Of a stretch of DNA of 18,389 bases, positions 13,928 through 18,389 are shown piece by piece. Position 1 is the first letter of the stretch, and every line of letters begins with the position of its first letter. The notes under the pieces are model-generated. The model searched no databases. It saw only the letters and a list, made by a program, of their open reading frames with translations, and had not been told where the DNA came from. Source of the DNA: an uncultured Eubacteriales bacterium (GTDB taxonomy: Bacteria > Bacillota > Clostridia > Christensenellales > Christensenellaceae); NCBI GenBank assembly GCA_902782475.1, contig CACZNR010000103.1, forward strand, positions 1-18,389, given 5' to 3'. A program made the translations under genes and the position numbers.

Positions 13928-15052
13928 GTGAAGAAGAGTTACAGTATCAGACTTAAAAGAAGAAAAAACAATACATGGAAGATAGTGCTTATCGCAGCCG
14001 TGGCAGCGGCTGTGATTTTTGCCCTTGTGTATTTTCTCTTCTTTTCCGGTCGTGGCAGAAAAGAAGAGAAACCTCTTGACGTGATATCGATAATAGATAT
14101 CGATTCTACTGCTGTTACTGCTGAGACCACTGATATAAGCGAAAGACAGAATGAAGCACGGATAAGGAGCAATTCCATCAATTATCCTTATGCATTTGAA
14201 AATGAGATCATCTATTCTTCCAGACGCAACGGAAAAGGCGGATTTAAAAGACTTATCATATATACCATAGACAAAGCTTCCGAAAAGGAATACACCGTCA
14301 GTGTAAAGTACAACAATATAAACGGGCTCGTGATGAATTCTGACTATATTGCCTTTCTTGATTCCAGTGAGACCGGAGGAGGAAGGATCTGTGTGGTGGA
14401 CCGCAGTACAGGAGAGCAGAAGAGTGTGAAGGATTATGCATACGCAATGCCGAAACTGGTCCTCGTCGGAAACAAGTTGGTATTCATGCAGCAGGCAGGT
14501 ACATCTACGGACAGACTGTATATATATGACATGGATACAGGGGAGAGCGTATGTGCAAAGGTGTTTGAAGGCACAGTGGGGCTCAACGGCGGAGTCAGCG
14601 CTGATGGCAATAGCATAATGTATTCAGTCCTGTATTATGAAGATGATGTACTCAAGAGCCATATAACAGAGATAGATCTGTCCACAGGTACCGAGACAAG
14701 CTATGACTGGGAAAGATATGCCTATGCTCCGCAGAAAAACAGTGGAAGGATAGTTTTCCTGTCTTCTGCTTCCGGAGTACCGGACGATCTCTACATAAGT
14801 GAGAACGGAGAGACACCATATCTTCTGGAAAGCGATGTCACGAATATGCAGGTCGGTGAGGGCTTTGTGGCATACACAAAGGATGATGTGATCTATGCAT
14901 ATGTTTTCCAGACGGGCAGGCGTTACAAGCTCAGCAAGGATATATCGAAGGGACTTCTTCAGATGGTAAATGGGAATATCGTACTGTGGTATGATGTTAC
15001 CAGCTATCTTGATGTTGATGCTATAAAATACATGGATTTCAGGTGGGAATGA
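13928..15052 (+). CDS. Unknown single-pass membrane protein with TolB-like beta-propeller repeats
   Basis: I do not recognise this 374-residue protein as a named family. Residues 1-18 are strongly basic (RLKRRKNN) and should stay inside the cell; 19-39 form one transmembrane helix (IVLIAAVAAAVIFALVYFLFF). The remainder should lie outside. A low-complexity linker (40-80) is followed by repeated beta-propeller-like blades with a xDxxTG pattern: VDRSTGE (Thr161), YDMDTGES (Thr204), IDLSTGTE (Thr253) and FQTGRR (Thr329). This suggests a WD40/TolB-like propeller without visible catalytic residues. It starts at GTG 13928, 3 nt after the ispDF stop, with a weak SD (GAGG about 12 nt upstream); no other in-frame start is near. 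It is co-transcribed with ispDF and radA. It could be a cell-surface scaffold or sensor. Confidence 0.8.
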   Translation: MKKSYSIRLKRRKNNTWKIVLIAAVAAAVIFALVYFLFFSGRGRKEEKPLDVISIIDIDSTAVTAETTDISERQNEARIRSNSINYPYAFENEIIYSSRRNGKGGFKRLIIYTIDKASEKEYTVSVKYNNINGLVMNSDYIAFLDSSETGGGRICVVDRSTGEQKSVKDYAYAMPKLVLVGNKLVFMQQAGTSTDRLYIYDMDTGESVCAKVFEGTVGLNGGVSADGNSIMYSVLYYEDDVLKSHITEIDLSTGTETSYDWERYAYAPQKNSGRIVFLSSASGVPDDLYISENGETPYLLESDVTNMQVGEGFVAYTKDDVIYAYVFQTGRRYKLSKDISKGLLQMVNGNIVLWYDVTSYLDVDAIKYMDFRWE

Positions 15053-15054
15053 GT

Positions 15055-16413
15055 ATGCCGAGGGAAAGAACTTTATTTGTATGCAGGGAATGCGGATATG
15101 AAAGCGCAAAGTGGATGGGACAGTGCCCATCCTGCAAGCAGTGGAATACCCTCGAAGAGGTCGAAACACCAAAGATAAGCAAGTCAAGGTCCGGAAAAAC
15201 TGTAGTCAGGAAGATCGACGAAGGAAGGATACTTCCTCTAAAGGAGATCAGGAACAGCAGTACTTACCGGATAGATACGAAGATAGAGGAACTGAACCGC
15301 GTTCTTGGGGGAGGCATAGTTCCAGGCAGCGTAGTGCTTGCCGGAGGCGAGCCTGGTATTGGAAAGTCAACACTGTTCCTGCAGATGGCAGACAACATAG
15401 CCAAGGAAGAAGATGTTCTTTATATATCAGGAGAGGAATCTGCTGAGCAGGTCGCAATGAGGTTTGAACGTCTTGGACTGACGTCGGATCTGAGATTCAT
15501 GGCTGAGAATCAGCTGGAAGATATACTTTCTGCAGCTGAAACAGTTAGACCAAAAGTCATGATAGTGGATTCTATCCAGACGATATTTGACAGTGATATC
15601 GAATCCGCAGCAGGAAGTGTAAGCCAGGTAAGGGAGTGTGCTGCAAGACTTGCAAGATATGCAAAAAGCTCTGAAGTTGCAGTCATAATCATCGGGCATG
15701 TGACAAAAGAGGGAAATATTGCCGGGCCAAGGATATTGGAACATCTGGTGGATACGGTACTGTATTTTGAAGGGGAGAACCAGAGTGCCTTCCGTATACT
15801 GCGGGCTGTTAAAAACAGATTCGGATCCACTAACGAGATAGGCGTATTTGACATGAAGGCCACAGGCATGGAGGAGGTCACCAATCCGTCCCAGATACTT
15901 CTTTCCACAAGGCAGAGGGACATGCCCGGTTCATGTATATATTGTGCAGTGGAAGGTACAAGACCTGTACTTCTTGAGGTAGAGGCACTGGTGAGTGAGA
16001 GCTCCTTTGGTACGCCAAGACGCATGACATCAGGAGTCGACTACAACAGGGTCAATCTTATCGTGGCTGTACTGGAAAAAAGGATAGGATTAAAGCTTTA
16101 TAATCAGGACATATACGTAAATATCGGGGGAGGCATGAGGATATGGGATTCCGCCCTGGATCTTGCCATAGCAGCAAGCATCGTCTCAAGCTTCAGGAAC
16201 AAGCCCCTCAGACAGGGGATAGTACTGGCAGGTGAGATAGGACTCACAGGCGAAGTCCGCCATGTCAGTCAGATAGAAAAAAGGATAGCGGAAGCAGCAA
16301 GGATGGGGATGGAGGCCATCATACTTCCGAAAAGCAATTATTCTGCGGGAATAAAAGATATTGAACAGATTCCGATCAAAACATTGCATGATGCTTTGGG
16401 AAATATATTTTAA
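15055..16413 (+). CDS. radA: DNA repair protein RadA
   Basis: RadA is a RecA-like hexameric ATPase that drives branch migration in recombination and repair. The 452-residue protein has the family layout: an N-terminal zinc finger with Cys10, Cys13, Cys24 and Cys27 (CRECG...CPSCKQW), a RecA core with Walker A GGEPGIGKST (97-106), the RadA signature KNRFG (253-257), and a C-terminal Lon-protease-like domain (about 275-452, with DYNRVNLIVAVLEKR, NIGGGMRI and GEIGLTGEVRHV). I chose ATG 15055 (MPRERTLFVC) because AGGTGG lies 8 nt upstream and family members begin shortly before the first CxxC; GTG 15043 and ATG 15049 are also in frame. With this start it follows the propeller gene by 2 nt. In B. 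subtilis radA is followed by disA; here the yacL-like gene follows directly. Confidence 0.97.
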   Translation: MPRERTLFVCRECGYESAKWMGQCPSCKQWNTLEEVETPKISKSRSGKTVVRKIDEGRILPLKEIRNSSTYRIDTKIEELNRVLGGGIVPGSVVLAGGEPGIGKSTLFLQMADNIAKEEDVLYISGEESAEQVAMRFERLGLTSDLRFMAENQLEDILSAAETVRPKVMIVDSIQTIFDSDIESAAGSVSQVRECAARLARYAKSSEVAVIIIGHVTKEGNIAGPRILEHLVDTVLYFEGENQSAFRILRAVKNRFGSTNEIGVFDMKATGMEEVTNPSQILLSTRQRDMPGSCIYCAVEGTRPVLLEVEALVSESSFGTPRRMTSGVDYNRVNLIVAVLEKRIGLKLYNQDIYVNIGGGMRIWDSALDLAIAASIVSSFRNKPLRQGIVLAGEIGLTGEVRHVSQIEKRIAEAARMGMEAIILPKSNYSAGIKDIEQIPIKTLHDALGNIF

Positions 16414-16427
16414 AGGACTTATTTATT

Positions 16428-17513
16428 ATGAAAAGATTTTTCAAAACACTGATAGTATTGACTGGAACGTCACTTGGCTTTGCCGTTGCAAGACTCATAG
16501 TCGATATTATCCAAAGGTATTATGCCGACATCGTCCAGGATCAGGGATACTGGATCAGGCCGGCACTCTATGCAGGACTGATGATAGTGGGAACACTTGT
16601 ATTCCTGATCTTCTCAGAGAAATGGGCATCGGGACTGGTGCGATTCATATCCGATACTGAAGAGGGCATAAGCAAGGCTTCATACAGGACCGTACTTTTC
16701 AATACGGCGGGTATAGCTATCGGCATAATAATAGCATTTTTCTTCTCTCACATAGTCTCGAGGCTTGGAGAAGGACCATTCGTATTTTTCATAGACATAA
16801 TAATCTATGTCGTATTCGTCTATCTCTCGGTGATAGTGGCAACTAAACTCAGCAAGGCAAAAAGGAAGAATATCATGTCTGAGACTGAGGATGAGGAGAT
16901 GGAAAGAAAGCCGGAAACATACTTTGTGGACACGAGCTCTCTTATAGATGGCCGTATATATGATTTTCTTTCAACGGGAGTTATCGAAGGAAATATCATC
17001 ATTCCGGGCTTCATACTTTCCGAACTTCAGAACATCGCAGATTCGGAGGATGACCTCAGGCGTGAAAAGGGCAGGAGAGGTCTTGATATACTCAACAGGA
17101 TGGTATCAAGTTTCAATGAGGCTCCGCTTGTGGCAAAGGTGGAGAACCATAAGCCCTATGACAGGAACAATATCGATCTGTCACTTGTCAATCTGGCAGA
17201 ACAGAACAGAGGAAGGATAATAACTCTGGATTTCAATCTGAACAAAGTGGCTACAGCGAATGGATTGAAGGTCATAAACATAAACGACATATCCAATTCC
17301 CTGAAGATGTCACTCATACCGGGCGACAGGATAGACGTGACCATCATAAAAAGAGGAAAAGAACGTCAGCAGGGGATAGGATATCTTGAGGATGGCACAA
17401 TGATCGTAGTGGAGGATACTGCCTCAAGGATAGGAGAGACTCTTAGAGTAGAGATAACGAGTTCTCTGCAGACATCTGCCGGACGGATGATATTTGCAAG
17501 GGTGGCCCGTTAA
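16428..17513 (+). CDS. yacL: YacL-like membrane protein with PIN nuclease and TRAM domains
   Basis: The 361-residue protein matches the B. subtilis YacL layout (about 366 residues). Four transmembrane helices occupy about 4-26, 44-64, 89-108 and 117-141. A cytoplasmic PIN domain (about 165-285) follows, with the acidic quartet Asp168 (FVDTSSLIDGR), Glu199 (ILSELQ), Asp250 (IDLSL) and Asp268 (LDFNLNKVA). A TRAM RNA-binding domain (299-361) has PGDRIDVTIIKRGKERQQG and ends RMIFARVAR. It is probably a membrane-bound ribonuclease; its targets are not known. ATG 16428 follows AAGGA by about 10 nt. It is the last gene of the rqcP operon, 14 nt after radA and just before a strong terminator. All four acidic residues are kept, so the nuclease should be active. 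Confidence 0.93.
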   Translation: MKRFFKTLIVLTGTSLGFAVARLIVDIIQRYYADIVQDQGYWIRPALYAGLMIVGTLVFLIFSEKWASGLVRFISDTEEGISKASYRTVLFNTAGIAIGIIIAFFFSHIVSRLGEGPFVFFIDIIIYVVFVYLSVIVATKLSKAKRKNIMSETEDEEMERKPETYFVDTSSLIDGRIYDFLSTGVIEGNIIIPGFILSELQNIADSEDDLRREKGRRGLDILNRMVSSFNEAPLVAKVENHKPYDRNNIDLSLVNLAEQNRGRIITLDFNLNKVATANGLKVININDISNSLKMSLIPGDRIDVTIIKRGKERQQGIGYLEDGTMIVVEDTASRIGETLRVEITSSLQTSAGRMIFARVAR

Positions 17514-17543
17514 GGGATAGTTTGTATTTTGGAAAAATATGGG

Positions 17544-17584
17544 AAAAGCAACTTGTAAACAAATTGTTAACAAGTTGCTTTTTT
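17544..17584 (+). terminator. Strong terminator after yacL
   Basis: A perfect stem, AAAAGCAACTTGT (17544-17556) with ACAAGTTGCTTTT (17570-17582), has a 13-nt loop and ends in a T6 run (17579-17584). It closes the five-gene operon and isolates it from rpoB. Confidence 0.92.
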
Positions 17585-17593
17585 GATTTTTCT

Positions 17594-17656
17594 CCTTATC
17601 CAAGGGAATCGAATAAGGATTATTTCGTTTCGGTAGGAGTCCTTTTGCCTCCGAAA
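17594..17656. other. Two inverted repeats just upstream of the rpoB promoter
   Basis: The stretch between the terminator and the rpoB -35 box holds two dyads: CCTTAT (17594-17599) with ATAAGG (17613-17618), and TTTCGG-T-AGG (17628-17637) with CCTCCGAAA (17648-17656). They lie 15-77 bp upstream of the -35 box, where activators or a UP-element-like region would act. Their role is unknown. Confidence 0.35.
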
Positions 17657-17670
17657 TGGACAAAAAGCAG

Positions 17671-17699
17671 TTGACAATAGTTTTTGGCATTGATAGAAT
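17671..17699 (+). promoter_or_regulatory. Promoter of rpoB
   Basis: A perfect -35 box TTGACA (17671-17676) and TAGAAT (17694-17699) have a 17-nt spacer. The predicted start is near 17706. This gives rpoB an independent promoter right behind the yacL terminator. Confidence 0.8.
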
Positions 17700-17705
17700 A
17701 TCAAA

Positions 17706-17856
17706 TTGCACTCTTGGGGACCTGGCATTCAGCTGGTGTATCAGGAGGCACAGGAAAACAAACGATTTTTGTATCTAAAGCAATAAATGTTCGGTTTTTC
17801 AGCTATGACCATAGAGGTCTAAGCTTTATACAAATTTAGGAATAGGAGAAAAGGCC
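17706..17856 (+). promoter_or_regulatory. rpoB 5' leader, about 150 nt, structured
   Basis: No coding frame with a ribosome site was seen here. A stem-loop AGCT-AT-GACC with GGTC-TA-AGCT (17801-17825, 5-nt loop) lies 18 nt before the SD. An upstream segment (17733-17756) can pair CCTG with CAGG around an inner CTG/CAG stem. There is no T-run behind the hairpins, so any control would be on translation or stability. I do not recognise a known leader class. Confidence 0.45.
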
Positions 17857-18389
17857 TTGAGTTTAGTTCATGAAGTAAAAAGTGGTAGAAGCAGCAGGAT
17901 GAGCTTTGCCAAGATCACAGAGCCGATCGGTATACCTGATCTGATCGAGATCCAGAAAGATTCATACAACAGACTTCTGGAGACAGGACTTAGAGAAGTA
18001 CTTGATGATGTATCGCCGATAACAGACTATTCAGAGATCCTTACACTGGAGTTTCTGGATTATGAGATCAGGAGGGACAAGATCAAGTATGACATCGAGG
18101 AATGCAAGGAAAGAGATGTAAACTATTCAGCTCCACTGTATGTAAAGGTACATCTTTATAATAAGGAGACCGGCGAACATTCTGAAGACGATGTTTTCAT
18201 GGGTGACTTTCCTCTCATGACCCCTAAGGGGACCTTCGTGATAAATGGTGCTGAGAGAGTAGTTGTTTCACAGCTCGTTCGTTCACCGGGTGCATATTAC
18301 ACATCAACGATAGACAAGACAGGAAAAAGCCTCTTTTCATCACAGGTGATACCTAACCGTGGTGCATGGCTTGAGTTTGATACTGATTC
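17857..18389 (+). CDS. rpoB: RNA polymerase beta subunit RpoB, 3' end cut by the window
   Basis: The first 177 codons of the beta subunit, which forms the catalytic cleft of RNA polymerase with beta-prime. The frame reads [16 protein letters not shown], then [23 protein letters not shown], typical of the N-terminus, and continues through the protrusion with the hallmark [20 protein letters not shown] and [11 protein letters not shown] near 18210-18300. The start is a TTG at 17857: AGGAG (17844-17848) lies 8 nt upstream, and Firmicute RpoB proteins usually carry some 15 residues before RMSF. The later ATG 17899 (MSFAKI) has no such site. No stop occurs before the window end. Unusually, no rplJ-rplL pair precedes it; the upstream neighbour is the yacL operon. 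The rifampicin region lies beyond the window. Confidence 0.96.
   Translation, partial: MSLVHEVKSGRSSRMSFAKITEPIGIPDLIEIQKDSYNRLLETGLREVLDDVSPITDYSEILTLEFLDYEIRRDKIKYDIEECKERDVNYSAPLYVKVHLYNKETGEHSEDDVFMGDFPLMTPKGTFVINGAERVVVSQLVRSPGAYYTSTIDKTGKSLFSSQVIPNRGAWLEFDTD

Noticed and set aside
17706..17856. L10-type (rplJ) autoregulatory leader in front of rpoB
   Set aside because: No rplJ follows and I could not match the expected kink-turn and L10-binding arrangement by eye, so it is reported only as an unclassified leader.

Overview
The window reads as chromosomal core DNA of a low-to-mid GC Firmicute, most likely a Clostridia member of the Lachnospiraceae type. The support is: strong AGGAGG-like ribosome binding sites, TTGACA/TATAAT promoters, a T-box leader, a YabN-type MazG, the HU-RqcP pair, an IspD-IspF fusion, a YacL-type PIN-TRAM protein, and heavy use of ATA and AGA/AGG codons. 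The species cannot be named from the sequence alone. No transposase, phage gene, tRNA, rRNA or CRISPR array was seen.

Layout. Bases 1-4508 (+) carry the 3' part of mfd (transcription-repair coupling factor) and a PrsA-like parvulin lipoprotein with its own promoter. A bidirectional terminator at 4549-4590 separates these from a leftward operon (9962 down to 4599). That operon has a promoter, a leucine-type T-box leader, a highly divergent LeuA-family protein, an 840-residue fusion of a xylose-isomerase-like TIM barrel to an acyl-CoA synthetase, and ilvE with an extra internal promoter. Divergent from it (10037-11889, +) are an IscR-like Rrf2 regulator, a terminator, and a YabN-type methylase/MazG protein. 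Then come hup as a single transcription unit (11943-12347) and a tight five-gene operon (about 12424-17584): rqcP, ispDF, an unknown single-pass membrane beta-propeller protein, radA and a yacL-like gene. The window ends in the first 177 codons of rpoB, which has its own promoter and a leader of about 150 nt.

How it fits together. The rightward genes are housekeeping: DNA repair (Mfd, RadA), chromosome architecture (HU), rescue of stalled ribosomes (RqcP), isoprenoid precursor synthesis (IspDF), nucleotide sanitation (MazG), exported protein folding (PrsA) and transcription (RpoB). The order resembles a merger of the Bacillus mfd-yabN-yabO and radA-yacL-ispD-ispF neighbourhoods, but the sporulation genes that normally sit there (spoVT, yabP, yabQ) are absent.

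The most unusual part is the T-box operon. Its LeuA-like protein has lost both metal-binding histidines and the HESGIHQDG segment but keeps the leucine-sensing C-terminal domain. The next gene is an unusual two-enzyme fusion, and the last is the branched-chain aminotransferase. This looks like an unassigned leucine-responsive pathway, possibly one that activates branched or medium-chain acids to CoA esters and feeds them towards leucine. That function is inference only.
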